Notes: generated by a model not told the origin, from the letters alone. Shown: positions 29,766 to 41,270, numbered from the stretch's first letter. The stretch: 57,727 bases of DNA from Chara braunii (GCA_003427395.1 BFEA01000737.1:427849-485575), one strand, 5' to 3'. A program made the numbers and translations.

Positions 29766-31640
29766 AGAAGGCGATCAGAACCACGGCCAGACTGCAATGC
29801 ACGCGTCCCCAGACAGGTCTCCAAGTCACTACGATAACCTATTGTCCGGCCTATTCGTCCCACCGAATCCACAGCCGTACGCAGCTAGCGCACAGCGAAA
29901 GTTGTGATAGCTACCAGTGCAGAGTATGGAGTGCACAGTAAGATGTACTGCAACACTCCTTAGATGTCTGGCAGCGCAGGGTCCGTGTGTCGTGACAGCC
30001 TGGTCTAGCAGCAGTGACACCGTCGCTGGGGGGGATAGTATGGTGTACTGCAGTAGTGTGCTGTGAGGAACAGCCCACAGCCCAATAGTAGCCCACAGCA
30101 ACGAAATGCATCCTGCTCTGCAGCAGCAACACCCCACTTAGTTCCCAGCACAACCCATCGCTCAGTCCGTGCCCTGTGTAGCAACCGCGCTTAGTATAGC
30201 GTATCGTGGCAGCTCAAACCATCAGTAGTCAGTACGCTAGGCGCACCACCGGTACTTAATCAGGCACCCATCTAACTGCCAAGTGAAATATAGTCAGTCA
30301 TGCTCATTCTATGTTCACTATAACACCCAGCGTTCGCGCACGGCAGCAGGCCGTAGACCGCGCAGCAACTAAGACCCCATAGCTAACAAGTGATGTTGTA
30401 TGGTTGGCTTTTAACAATAGCAACGGTCTGCTAGGATCCACCCTCGCAGCGGTCCCGGTATCCAGCAGCAACGATCCACCCGCTGCGACAGCAGCTCGCT
30501 GGGTCACGGTAGTAGTAGCATATTTCACCGCAGCGACGGTCTGAGCACAATAGCAGCGCAGTCGTTCCCTAAGCCTATTGTAGCCACCAAAAGTTCTCCA
30601 TCTGGGAAAGCACCAGCCGTGCCAACCTCAGTATCAGCTTTACCAATCAGAAAGACCGACTTCACCCATAGTAGTTCCCCAAGACCCCTTCTCCACTCAA
30701 CTTTCTCAAGCCGTAGTTTGTTAAACGGCGTACGGGATGATACACGCCTTCGTCAGGTCAAAGAAAATTGCCAAAGTTGCAGGCGAGGAGCCTGAGGAAC
30801 TATATCACAATCACCAACGCAATAAGGAGTGCCGCTACCCTAATTCGTAAATACACAGAGCAGCAGGCTAGCCGAGTCAAGTGAATCAGTACCAGCTGTT
30901 AAATTGAACAGCAGCAAGTCGAACTCTGCCCTGAGCACTCCCTCTCACCAAATGTTCAGGGTAAGACTGAATCCTTCCAGGAAGATGTAAATGAGCCGGG
31001 GGGGTACACGTGCCAACTTTGGTACTGCTGTAGCGGCAGTAGACCGTGCAACAACAGTGATACTTGCCCGGCCTTAGCAATAGCAATAGCCCCTGAATGT
31101 ACTGCAGTGGCCTGGTCCCAGGAGCTTTGACTAGGAGAAGGCAGCAACTACGTCCGTTGAAGCTCAACTAACAAAAGCCCACCTCGGTCGTAGGCTGCGG
31201 CGATAACAGCAGTATTATGAGGCTGGTAGCAACCCGCTGGTTCAACAACACCTTGAACATAGTAGATCAGCAGCCGCCCTGACCCACGAAAGTCGGCAGC
31301 ACGACCACAAAACCATAATGACCACTACATAAGACAACACTGTCGCCCCTCTCTATGTAAAACTAAGACTGAATCTGCCGCCAACTCGATGGGCAGGTAC
31401 AAGCTACAGTCTTCTAGCTCTGTGGTGCGGCGACTCAATTCTTGGAGCATCCCGTATTGCCAGCTTTGTAGCAGGCACTCTCCCCCTCTCTTTTTCCGAC
31501 CCCGCGGCTGGCGTCACGCTACCTCCACAGGTAGGATGAGCAAAATCAGACGAAACTCTTGCCGGATCATGGAGTGATACCCAGTAGCCGCTCCGCACCT
31601 GCGCGCAACCTACCGTTGCTCAACTTTCTACCGACCTGCA
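29766..31640. other. Unassigned CAGCAG/AACAG-rich stretch
   Basis: GC-balanced, rich in GCAGCA and AGCAAC motifs on the plus strand. The similarly TGCTGC-rich 56.2-57.3 kb may be its distant inverse counterpart. A 37-codon charged ORF (30737-30850, MIHAFVRSKKIAKVAGEEPE at the start) is the only protein-like frame noticed, with low confidence. Confidence 0.35.
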
Positions 31641-31725
31641 CTCATGGTCTCCCCGCTGCGGGTACCTCTCTCTCTCTCATCCCATGTACGTAGGCGTACC
31701 CGATCCTCTGCGGTGAGTACCAGCT

Positions 31726-31745
31726 ATGAGGAGAAAGGTAAGTCC
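31726..31745 (+). other. Possible short first exon and splice donor
   Basis: ATGAGGAGAAAG is followed by GTAAGT, giving an exact AAG|GTAAGT donor after 12 coding bases. A pyrimidine-rich stretch follows. No downstream exon identified. Confidence 0.2.
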
Positions 31746-32174
31746 CCTCCCCCCTCCTCATAGATCCTTCGTCAACTTCCCTTCTCGGTCGCTCCCTCAC
31801 CTTTTCACCAGCGTACTTGGCCACCCGGTGTTGTTAGACTCAGTGAAATTCGGAGGATGTGGTCGGATACATTTCCTATACTTCTTATTTCAGTTTTTGC
31901 CCCCCAATGTGTTCAGACAGCCCTTCCTCCAGACACATCCGTCCCTTCTATTCCCCCTCCACCGTCTCCCTCTTCGGCTTGTCTTTCCTCCTCGGCGAAC
32001 CTGGTTGAAACCTCGGCCAGGTGCATGTTACACCAATCGTGCACAGAGTGCTGACCGTCGGGGCGAACAAGAGGTCGGCCAGGGTGAGGGCTACCAATAC
32101 ACCTAGTAAGAGTCAAGATCGATCGGGGGAGGGGCCGTGGCGAACACTATGGCGGGCGCAGATACGGCCACGCC

Positions 32175-32348
32175 GCTCTACTCATAAGCTGTGCAAGAAG
32201 AGGACGAATCTTCCGCGAGAAAAGCGACCAAATACGGATCTTCGCATTTCCATAGTGGGGCGCTGCTCTACTCATAAGTTGTACAAGATGAGGACGAATC
32301 TTCCGCGAGAAAGCGACCAAATACGGATCTTCGCACTTCCATAGTGGG
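32175..32348. repeat. ~83-bp tandem duplication
   Basis: Two near-identical units with CTCTACTCATAAG(C/T)TGT and AGGACGAATCTTCCGCGAG, starting near 32177 and 32263. Confidence 0.85.
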
Positions 32349-32950
32349 GCGCAGCTCCTACTTCACACACCGCCTAACCCCCTACCCAACTACAAAATCT
32401 AACTTCGCCATCTTATTCGCCCTACCCAAATATCCCAGTTTAGTATCTTAGACCTCCGAAACGGTCAAGAAATGATCGCTTTACTACCATTCTTCTCCCC
32501 TTCTTCCTCCCTCTCCGCCATAGCTTCATGCATCCCGCTTACCTAGTTCAGTCTGATGTACTAACTCTCTACTCAATCTGACCTCTCTAGTGGATTCGCC
32601 CGGTCCACAAACCTCTATTCACACCATCTTTCCTCCCCTGCCATATCCGCCATCTCCTCACTGCTTTCTGAATGCGCCTGGCGCGGATCCTCGTCCAGGT
32701 TCATTCCTCTTTCCCCTACTTAGCTGTAGCCGGGTACTCTCGCCTGTAGAATGCGACCGTCTCCCGCTGTTGTATCAGCTAGCTGTCCATAGCTTTGCTG
32801 AAGGTGAGCCCCTCTCTCTTCTCCTCGACTCCCCCCTTCACCAGTTCCCCGGCATCCCTCTCACTTAGTCTCCTAGCAGCTCGCTCGCACCATGCACTAG
32901 CAACTAGCGCACCCAGCGGCCTGGCATCAATCCTAGCAGCGACTGGCAAG
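32349..32950. other. Unassigned pyrimidine-rich stretch
   Basis: C/T-rich on the plus strand. No gene recognised. Confidence 0.4.
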
Positions 32951-32954
32951 CGGT

Positions 32955-33080
32955 GACCCGATATCATCGGGTCTGCTATCTTAAGTACAGATCGGGCTAC
33001 TCTACACCTCCCTGTTTTCGCTCTAATTCTACCGGATGTCCCGAAGGACTGTTGCTTGGGCAGAGACCCGAAGTCGTCGG
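32955..33080. repeat. Pair of GACCCGA hairpins ~110 bp apart
   Basis: GACCCGAT-ATC-ATCGGGTC (32955-32973) and GACCCGA-agtcg-TCGGGTC (33066-33084) are each followed by TGCT(A/G)(T/C)CTT. Confidence 0.8.
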
Positions 33081-33084
33081 GTCT

Positions 33085-33190
33085 GCTGCCTTGGGAAAGC
33101 CTGCATCATCTGGGCTTGGACCCAGGTCTGTAGTTCAACAGTTCAGTGGTGTATCCACTGAACAAGGTTGCTATTCTTTACTGCAGGTCC
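33085..33190 (-). mobile_element. tRNA-like SINE head
   Basis: The minus strand has GTTCAGTGGATACACCACTG, AACTGTTGAACTACAGACCT and GGGTCCAAGCCC, aligning with 54080-54145. The perfect hairpin GTTCAGTGG/CCACTGAAC (33141-33163) is inside it. Confidence 0.5.
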
Positions 33191-33194
33191 TGGT

Positions 33195-34178
33195 ACCAGT
33201 ACCGGACCTCGTCCCAAAAAAAAGAAAAAAAAAGAAAAATTTAAACTCTCGGAGATTAAAAAAAAAAATCTTTATAATAATAACAAGAAAAACGGATGGG
33301 GGAGAGGACCGTTGGTACTTGGTTCACCCCCTCGCAGGCCCGCGGCGGGAACCCCTCGCAAAAAAGCCAAGGGGGATAGTCCCATGGGACCCTCAACCCC
33401 TCGGCTTACTCCGACGCACTCTTGTGCTGCTCTGCTGGTGGCCTCGATCCCGGGATCCACTGGCTGAAAATCCAATGACGTAACCTATAGGGCTAAGCCC
33501 AAGCCTGAGTGCAACACGCGCAGTTCTCTACATAAAGAGTAACTGCAGCCTGCCCACTCCCTCAAAGAGGTGCCGGGGCCACAGCATGGCCTACTCCCCA
33601 AACCCATGGCTTTGTAGCGCCGTGCTCCGCCGCCTCAAGGGCAGGCGTTGCTCGGCTCACTACACGCATCGCCCCTTCATGCCGCGGTCGCGGCCCGAGG
33701 CTCTCATAGCCTGCCGTGACCGGCCCTCTTATCGCCACCTTGCCGAAAAGCCCCGACTTTTGCTCTAGTGTACGCCACCCTTACTTAGTTCCAACGCCGG
33801 CTCCTATTATCAACGGTGTATGGCCAATCTAATGCCTGCGAAACTACCCGCGGTAGGACCTTGTGAACAGTAAGTCAGACCATACTCTCTCCTAATCACA
33901 GCCTTACCTGGTCAACGCGACGCCGCTTGGAACTTCGTCCGGGCGTGCGAGGCCACAACTACCCCCAAGATTCTAGCCTAACGCTTCCTTGTTCCACCGG
34001 CGTCTCGCGGTCTTTCCGGCTCAGCGTTCGGTCAAGCTAACGCGTGCCCACGAAGTGCGCGCCCACACACTCCCTAATCAACATAAGTGGGACGCGCCCC
34101 TAGATAGCGTCAGGCGCGTTCTTCCTGTAAGCTGCAAATATCTGCCCAAATACCCTTGTAAGGGTATTCGGGCCGACA
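33195..34178 (-). mobile_element. TGTCGG LTR-like element, copy 1
   Basis: The minus strand starts TGTCGGCCCGAATACCCTTA. It shares ordered blocks with 51630-52750: the palindrome ATACCCTTGTAAGGGTAT, GTGGGCACGCGTTAG, GAGAGCCTCGG, GACCGCGGCATGA, GCAGTTACTCTT, and a ~25-base identity around CCCTATAGGTTACGTCATT. The TG start and length fit an LTR. An internal coding region is not recognised. Confidence 0.65.
33474..33503 (-). promoter_or_regulatory. Conserved TTACGTCA (bZIP/CRE-like) block in LTR
   Basis: GGCTTAGCCCTATAGGTTAC followed by GTCATT is identical in the other LTR copy (52406-52432), while flanks have diverged. TTACGTCA is a known bZIP-binding core. A role in LTR transcription is inference. 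Confidence 0.35.
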
Positions 34179-34179
34179 A

Positions 34180-35360
34180 CGAGATCGGAAGTTGCTTAGA
34201 TGCTAGTTAGCTGCTAAATTTGTTGATGTTTGGGCACTAATTGAATATTCGACTGAGCAGCTTTGGCATATCCACCGAACGTCTGGTTAAGTACTGATTA
34301 AATGTCGATTGGAAAATTGATCGTTTCCAGGTTCGAGAGTTGTTGTGCGTGACTTAAACATCATCCATGTCGAGTCATCAGTCTACTAACCTCGTTCCAG
34401 ATTCAAAGCTTTGTTTATCTCTAGCTTATGGGTATGATCTGCTTCTGTCGACTCTTCAATCACGTCCAACTTAAGACACTAACTTATTTTTTAGGTAGTG
34501 GGTATTGTACACGACCTCTGACCAATTGGGGTAAGCTTTCTGCTTTCTTCGATTACTCGCTGAAGATCTAAAGTTCTTTGATTTAGGTTCATCAAGGACT
34601 GTCAGATCTCAGCTTCATCATCTGACGTAAGCAGGCAACAGCAGTTCGCGACTGTAAACTCAGCAGTTTACGAAAAAACTGTTGAGAGTAGTTTTTGTCT
34701 GTATAAGACCAGGTGTGCCTTTGACGCTGCTTCGTTTAGATGCATAACATGAAGTCTTGCTTGTTGCAAAGCTGTCGTAATGCAATTCATTCAGGGGTCA
34801 TTCAGAGACTTCATGCCTCATACCTATCACTCAAGCACGTACGCACTCATACATCCAATCTGCGAGAGAATATATTTCCCAACCACTTGTATTTTGCATC
34901 TCCACCCATATATGTTAGCCAAAGGGCACGCCCTGATCAACAGACGGACCCCGACGAAAGAGTGATTAATCCCCGTCGAGTAGAAACTTAACGATTAAAT
35001 AAACGACTTTCCTTAGTTGTCGTTTCCTTCCTTTGCGACTCATTACCCAAAATCAGTAATCCCAGAAAATCGGCCCCGTTAGCGTCTTGGGACATCCTGG
35101 GGTAACGAACTAAGTTGATAACTCCACCCGCAGGCTCAGACGGCAATTGTAATCTCGCGTGAGAACCCGTAGGTTAGCATGATAGTGTAAATGCCCACGC
35201 CCTACTCCTACTCGTGACGCATATGAACCGGCCTTTCGCGAGTCCCGGTTGGCTCGCAAGGACATCTGTCCTCACTTGATTACCCGTGAGCCCGTGCTAT
35301 CTCTAGCTCAAGAAATTGCACGAGTACCACGAGCTTACGAAGCTAGCTCGCACGAGTATC
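34180..35360. other. Unassigned stretch
   Basis: No domain or repeat recognised. Cytosine-poor, noncoding composition in all frames inspected. Confidence 0.35.
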
Positions 35361-35365
35361 CGTAA

Positions 35366-35720
35366 GATTTTGTATGGCAATTTTTTAGACTCACTTTTCC
35401 TCAATCAATAAGAGTTATTCATCCCTCCTTTTCGTTGACTACTCCAAAGCAGATAGAGTTCGACAACATCATTCAATGCATCGTTCAATCAATTCCTACA
35501 CAAGAGTCATCATGCAAATACTGTCAGAACAAGGGCTTCAAGCCAGAAAGAGATGGGGGTGTTTTCAAGTGAGATGGTTCGAAGCCTTATCTTGTACTGG
35601 TCTCAATTAATGGTCAAACCTCCCCAAGGCTTTATTACCCTCATCCAAATTCGACATTATGCTCAATTCCTCCTCCCATATTCCGATCTTGTCCTTTTTC
35701 AGACTAACCCTTTGTCTATA
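35366..35720 (+). pseudogene. Decayed ORF with CxxC motif and one internal stop
   Basis: A frame with no ATG, opening after a TAA near 35365, reads protein-like sequence: FVWQFFRLTFPQSIRVIHPS, then KQIEFDNIIQCIVQSIPTQE and SSCKYCQNKGFKPERDGG. After one TGA it continues DGSKPYLVLVSINGQTSPRL to a stop near 35708. CKYCQNKGF resembles half of a zinc-binding site. Unknown family, probably a retroelement gene relic. Confidence 0.35.
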
Positions 35721-35739
35721 TTTGCAAGGAGGTGAACGG

Positions 35740-37285
35740 TGACCTGACCTCTTCCTGCAAAGGGGTTTCAAAACACCTGCTCAGCAGGAACCAATTACAT
35801 TCGACCACGGCTCTGTGAGCCATCACAATGAACGTGATCTCCAAATCAACAGTAACGCAGGAAGTCTAGACGCCTCACACTGACGCTCTCAAAGGAAACG
35901 ACAACAACAGATGAGATCAGCACTTGCTGCGTTAAATCCGATATGAGCCTAGACCGGTGTGGGAGAGCGCACGGTAGAATTAGTCGGGATGGAGTAAGAC
36001 ACGCTTGACGCCAATGAAAGTCATCCGATGGTGACATGTACGCTCGAGCTATGACATTAACGACTCGAGATTCTCGACAATAACTCCTCTCCCTAGTCAG
36101 TTCAGTCGCATTTCCTTCTTATCTTTCTTGCTCTCGGGCACTACATGTTATCTCACGCATCACCAAGACTATAGAAGAATGAATGATGTCAACAGAAACC
36201 TATTTCTGCCTACTGTAGTTGCCTACTTATCTTCTTGCTGCGTACTCTCGAGAGTTCTCACCCCCGTTCGCACGAAACTCTTCACGGTATCAGCTCACGA
36301 GGGTCGACTTTAATTAGGACTCCATTCTTGCTGGTCTAAGAGCGCGTTCAGATGCAAAGGGGTATGAGACAACCCGCCCAATCACATCAGCAGGTAACAG
36401 GATCCATACCTAATTAATAAAGCGGTGCTCTTACTAGTGTTCAATCGGAGTACACTTGACGAGGCATTCAACCGTCAAAGAAAGAACAGATGCCGACTAC
36501 TACGCGGTGGGGTCTTAGAGCAAGCCCGCTGGTCGCTCATACCTCCGCTTGAGTCTCTCTCTCTTGACTGCCCAGTTGACTTCATCTAGGCATGGGAGAG
36601 CCAACATCACTTACGAGTTCACTATGACTCCCCCCCCCTTTTTTGCCTCCGTTTCGCTTCCCACACACACCTCACATACAGCAAGACTGACTCCCTTCGC
36701 GCACGTATCCTCTCAGGAGTCAGCGTTGACGTCAGCAATCTCTAATTAGCAGGGAATACACACTCAGTCGTTTAGCGAAAGAAGCAAGAAACGACTGGTC
36801 ACAGCCGTAGACAGACGACCTGCAGCCTATTCTCCCACGATCAGTCCCTTACGTGCAGCTCTTCGCAGCTCTTCAAGGTTTGGAGTCTGGCAGCTCTTTC
36901 CAGTCCCCAACGGTAGTCCTCCGTTGACTCATTCTTGTTTTTCTCACCACACACGAACCAGAGCAGCGTTCACGAATGATGCAGGCTGAGCCTACAGGTC
37001 TGATGACATCAACTTCTGATAGGCTATTGGTGCCCTTTGCCTGCTCATGAGACCGATCAGTGTGACAAAAAGCTTCACCGAGAGAAAAAAAAACGTGGAT
37101 CATCGCTGCAGGAGTCCAAGATTTTTCCTATTGTCCGCCCTCTTCAGCGGAGTCTTACCAAAAACGAACGAAGTGACCTCAACTTGATCCCTTTTCCCCC
37201 CTCGTCTGACTCCCGTGCACACTCTCATGACACGTGTCGCCTGTACGCGCGCGTAACCACTTCGGGCTCAGTCCCGCATTCTGCT
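35740..37285. other. Unassigned stretch
   Basis: No gene recognised. AAACGTG and similar motifs are not distinctive. Short frames lack protein-like character. Confidence 0.35.
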
Positions 37286-37292
37286 ACCATGC

Positions 37293-38040
37293 TTATCCCG
37301 ATAACACACAGCTACTTCCTTTTTCTCCTGCCTTTTCCGCTCCTCGCCTTCTGGGACTCCACTGTCGCGAACTGGCTTCGGCCCCACCTTCCACAGGTTG
37401 TGCCTGAGGGTGGTTCTTGCGAATATGGTCCGGCCTGTTCCAAGACTGGAGATCGGTCTCCCGGTCTCCGGCCTCACTCATCTCACTCTCTCCTCCTGAG
37501 TCCCTGTCCAGGTGGGCCTGTTCTCGGTCCACCGTGTCTGCCGAGGTCTCAGTCTCATGGTACGCGACCGTTACCTGCATCCTCGTCGTCACCCCGTCCC
37601 TTCTGCAGCGTCTCTCGGCCCGATCCTTGGCTTCCGTAATAGCATCCTGCAGCTTCGGGTTAGTCCTCATTTCCTCCTCTTTAGCCCCTTCCACATTAAT
37701 CTTCAGTCTCAGTTCGTTTCCCCCATCGTAAGTGAGCATTACCGTAATCCAGGGCCCTTCCCCAGACATGGGTTTCCAGCGGGTTTGGAGGTACGAGTAG
37801 CCTGGTCTATAGTCGTGCAGTGCCATAGCCAGACTTATCTCGGCAGACCCTGCACAACACTAATTTGCCCGCCCAGAATAGTAAGTCATCCACTAGAATG
37901 CGCATAGTAGACTGCTCACAGGACCTGCAGGGCGCTATAGAAGTGGTTAGGAAGGAACAGCGTCCCAGCTTCTCAAACTGGAGATGGCACACCTCATGCA
38001 CACCGTGCAACTCCATCCCCTTCTTCTTTTTATAGCCCAA
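37293..38040 (-). pseudogene. Two overlapping frames, cysteine-rich then charged; possible gag-like gene
   Basis: Frame 1 (38040-37807, 77 aa) has CHLQFEKLGRC, CRSCEQS and CRVCRDKSG, three Cys clusters that could bind zinc. Frame 2 (37826-37293, 177 aa) overlaps it by 20 bases. It begins ALHDYRPGYSYLQTRWKPM and turns highly charged and low-complexity (EGAKEEEMR, DREQAHLDRDSGGESEMSEA). The overlap suggests one protein broken by a frameshift, or a programmed shift. I do not recognise the family. Confidence 0.4.
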
Positions 38041-38620
38041 GATCCCTGTTTTCTAAATGCGAGATAACTCTCAGAGTTCTATATTCTAACAATCTATAAT
38101 TCGTAAATTAACAAAATAAAACAAATTAAAATAAACAGAGAAAAGCGGCGTGAAGCAAAACACCAATGGTCACAATGCCTGTTCCAACTTTCGGCCACTA
38201 GTCGTTTCATTTTAATTGCGAAGTGATATCAGGCCCGAAGCCGTGGTTCCATAACGAGATACCGCCAGCGCATTCTCCTCCTAAAAAAGGCGCCCTCAGA
38301 CTACCTCTCGTGGGTACCCGTGTCCGATGGCAAGGAGGGGGCTTATGACTCTCCACTGAGGAGGGTGATAAGCCTCCTACCAATGCGGTCGCGGGTCGCC
38401 CCCTCTTTTGGGATCCCTCTGCGCGGCACTCTGCCGAACGATTCAACTGTGAAACGGAAAACAAAAGATCGGGCCTGTCTAGGCCGTCCAGCGGCGACCA
38501 CAATTTAAGTTTGAACCGCCGGCCCCGCAAAGTGACTGGCTGGAAAAAAAAAACGTAGAAAACCCTATAACAATAATAATAATAATAATAATGTCAGAGA
38601 AAGTAGGGGAATCGTAACGC
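38041..38620. other. Unassigned stretch with (AAT)n
   Basis: AT-rich at 38090-38140. (AAT)n at about 38568-38592. No gene recognised. Confidence 0.5.
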
Positions 38621-39147
38621 TCCAATGGCCTGGAGCCACCAGATTCTCCCCAAACTAAAGCGTGGGCTCATATTTGACATTCCGTTTTTTTTTTTCTTCC
38701 CACCTCCCTTCCTTTTCTTTTCCTCTTTTACTTCGCCTAACCTCTCTCTTTTCTTTCCCTCTGACAGTGACCTCTGTTCCGCACACCTAACCCATAACCT
38801 GGTTAGAGGGCATTCGGTGCGCAGTAGAAAAGACTGCGTCGGTCCCTCTACCTTCACGTCCCCGGGCGAACCCGGCGGCTACCACGGCCACAGGCCGGTA
38901 GTGCTCTGTTGTACAGCAGGGCGCCGAGCCTGCGTGGACCAAAGGAAAATCCAGTGGCACACCCTTTTGTCAGGACAGACGCCAACCGGACCGGTCCTTA
39001 CCGAAGTTCAGCTCAGGTACCAGACCTATAGAGGTTCGGAACACGCCTAAAGGCAGTGAAAGTAGGGACAAGGAACTGGTACTGCGTAAGAATTTGGCAC
39101 CCAGGAGGGCCGGGACACCGCGCCCTCCGACATGATACCAAACCCCC

Positions 39148-39195
39148 ACCCAGCGTCCCCGCTGGGTCAAAATGCACCGGTTGAAGAGTATAAAA
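39148..39195 (+). promoter_or_regulatory. TATA-type promoter with upstream hairpin
   Basis: TATAAAA at 39189-39195 lies 21 bases after a perfect hairpin ACCCAGCG-TCCC-CGCTGGGT (39148-39167). It is about 290 bases before the ATG at 39482. Start-site and LTR identity are inferred from spacing only. Confidence 0.4.
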
Positions 39196-39481
39196 CAGCG
39201 CACAACTTAGGGTTCTCATTCGTTCTTAGTACATCACCGCGATTCATTGTAGTGCTCTTGCGCCAATCATCTGACTTTTCTTGTCACAGTATCTTCTTCT
39301 CTTTTCTCCCCTTTTTCATAGCGTCCTCTTCTCTTTTCTTTTCTCCCTCCTACCGTGCATGCGGCATCGCTGCATGGTCTGCGCCGCTACCCTTTACTTT
39401 CCTTCACCTCCTTTGTGATCTCTTTTTGCGGTACACCTCTCTCTGTTCTTCTCCCTCTTAAACCACGCTCGGTCTCACACC

Positions 39482-39952
39482 ATGCCTGAGGCACGTAAGG
39501 GACAGGGAAGAGGAAGAGGAGGGAGAGGGGGTAAAGCTCGAGAGGAGACGTCGGCCCGTACGCGGCGCGACTATAGTTCTGAGGAGGAGGAAGAAGAGAT
39601 ACAGGGTTATGGAGTGCACTCAAGGTCTTATCCGCGCCACCCGCTCTCTGCATGGTACGAGAGGACTCCATCGCCAGAAAGGATGGAGTACTTCCGAAAA
39701 AAAATTGAAGCGCGTTATGGTGCAGCCAGCACTTCCTCACCTCCTTACACTCCCAGACCCCCTATCACTCCCACGACAAGTAAAGCCCTAGTGCCAATTC
39801 CACCATCCTCTATTCCTTGCACAGTCTCTTCGCCCTCTCACTCCAATAACTGCATTCTTTTCAGCATCTTATTTCTTCTCTCTCTGCTTCAGATCGAACT
39901 CATGGCAATTTTCTATATCTTGTATAGGCGTGACTTTTTCTCTGCTTTCTGA
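39482..39952 (+). CDS. Gag-like or unknown ORF with Gly/Arg start
   Basis: The ATG is in good context (ACACCATGCC). Residues 6-24 are Gly/Arg/Lys repeats (GQGRGRGGRGG), followed by an acidic run SSEEEEEE (about 37-44) and a region WYERTPSPERMEYFRKKIEA. It then becomes Pro/Ser/Thr-rich. The hydrophobic last third reads a pyrimidine-rich tract ending CTCTCTGCTTCAG (39880-39892), a likely intron 3' splice site, so the real protein probably splices out before it. Basic start plus promoter plus repeat-rich surroundings fits the first ORF of an LTR element, but a lineage-specific host gene is possible. Confidence 0.4.
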   Translation: MPEARKGQGRGRGGRGGKAREETSARTRRDYSSEEEEEEIQGYGVHSRSYPRHPLSAWYERTPSPERMEYFRKKIEARYGAASTSSPPYTPRPPITPTTSKALVPIPPSSIPCTVSSPSHSNNCILFSILFLLSLLQIELMAIFYILYRRDFFSAF

Positions 39953-40274
39953 ATTTGTTTTCTCTTGAAAGTTTTCGGCTCACGCATCACTCATAGTGTC
40001 CCTAGCTTGAGAGTTTGAACACCTTGAGGACGGGGATACAAGTTCCTCATGAACCAGGCCGCTTGTCGGCCACCAAATAAAATTTAAGAAGGATTATGTT
40101 TCATTTTCTCGTTTGCTGTTGGTTCTAACTTCTTGTTATTCTGAGATTTGTTCTCACTCTGAACTCTATGGCAGGGAAAGGTTATCTTAACCTTCACCTT
40201 GGCTGAAAATCGAAACATCGACAGTCTGATACCGATGCTTGGGACACTTGTCCAGCCTGCCATGCTGGGAGTAG

Positions 40275-40450
40275 GGCATACCAAACCCGGTTTTATGCTT
40301 TCTGGCTTGAGTAAGATATCTCCTCAACCTTCTCAAGTGGCTCAGAGGGTACCAAACCCTGTTTTCTTTCCCGGGTTTGAGTGAGGCGTCTCCTCAACTT
40401 CTTCGATAAAAGGAAGGAGATACCAAACCCCTTTTCTTTTCTTTGGTCTG
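40275..40450. repeat. ~95-bp degenerate tandem repeat (TACCAAACCC)
   Basis: Three copies of (A/G)TACCAAACCC(G/T/C)TTTT followed by TTGAGT(A/G)AG...TCTCCTCAAC. Confidence 0.7.
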
Positions 40451-40559
40451 GGAACTTCATATAAGTCTTTATATACCTGCAAAACAGCGAGTCCCACAGA
40501 CAACATACTATGCTTCAGCAAGTAGGTTCCACAACAGTTATCAGCCAAGCAACAAGTAA

Positions 40560-40645
40560 ACAAAATAAAACCCAAAATAAAATAAAATAATAATAAAATA
40601 ATAATAAAATAATAATAAAATAATAAAATAATAAAATAATAGACA
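40560..40645. repeat. (AATAAAAT)n AT-rich microsatellite
   Basis: Nearly pure A/T repeat of AATAAAATAATAATAAAAT units. Confidence 0.9.
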
Positions 40646-40689
40646 CAACAAAGACGATTCTTCCCACCCAAGAGTTTATTCATTGCCTT

Positions 40690-41270
40690 GGTTTTGACCC
40701 ACCACTGGCCAGGAATGACAGACGTCCCGTTAGTCTGACATACCTCATTCGGCCCGCCTCAGGCCAGGACTAGTCAAACCATTTGTCTTGACAGCCCCTT
40801 TGACCTGCCTCCAGGTCAGGACCAGCATACCCACTACTCGAGTATGACAGCCCTTGGGCACTCTCGCCTGGACACCCAGACTATAGCGGGTCTGGTCACC
40901 CTATGACAATAGACATCCCGTCAGTCAAACTGTCCCGAACACGGATTCGACCACTGCGGTCGGGGACCAGCTCACCCACCAGTTTTTGGCCAAGGGCGCT
41001 GGCTGTCCTGCCCAAATTTTTGAACGTAGGACCCGGTCTAACTACAATTCAAGGCTCTGGCGAACCATACTAGATTGCATCCTCTGACTGCGGTAGGGTT
41101 TCAGCTGACCCTTTTCGACCTCACATGTCAGACCCCCGGAGCCTTAGCCTCAGTCGACTACGGAATTCGACACTCGCGTCGGGGACATGCTGACTCCACC
41201 AGATTGCAACCTATTGCGGTAAGGCTCTGGCTAGCCCCGACAATCTATGCATCCTTAGGTTAGAGAAGAA
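40690..41270. repeat. Second hairpin array, two hairpins per ~55-bp unit
   Basis: One hairpin class aligns as GGCC-cgcctca-GGCC (40751-40765) and GACCTG-cctc-CAGGTC (40802-40817). A second class gives CAGAC-gtcccgtta-GTCTG (40719-40737), GTCAA/TTGAC (40773-40792), CATAC/GTATG (about 40827-40847) and CCAGAC/GTCTGG (40897-40916). Stems change together. CGACC-actgc-GGTCG and CGAC-actcgc-GTCG occur further on. Confidence 0.65.

Noticed and set aside
37417-37731. 104-codon plus-strand ORF rich in Ser/Leu
   Set aside because: Its Ser/Leu-rich composition looks like the shadow of the charged minus-strand frame at 37293-37826.
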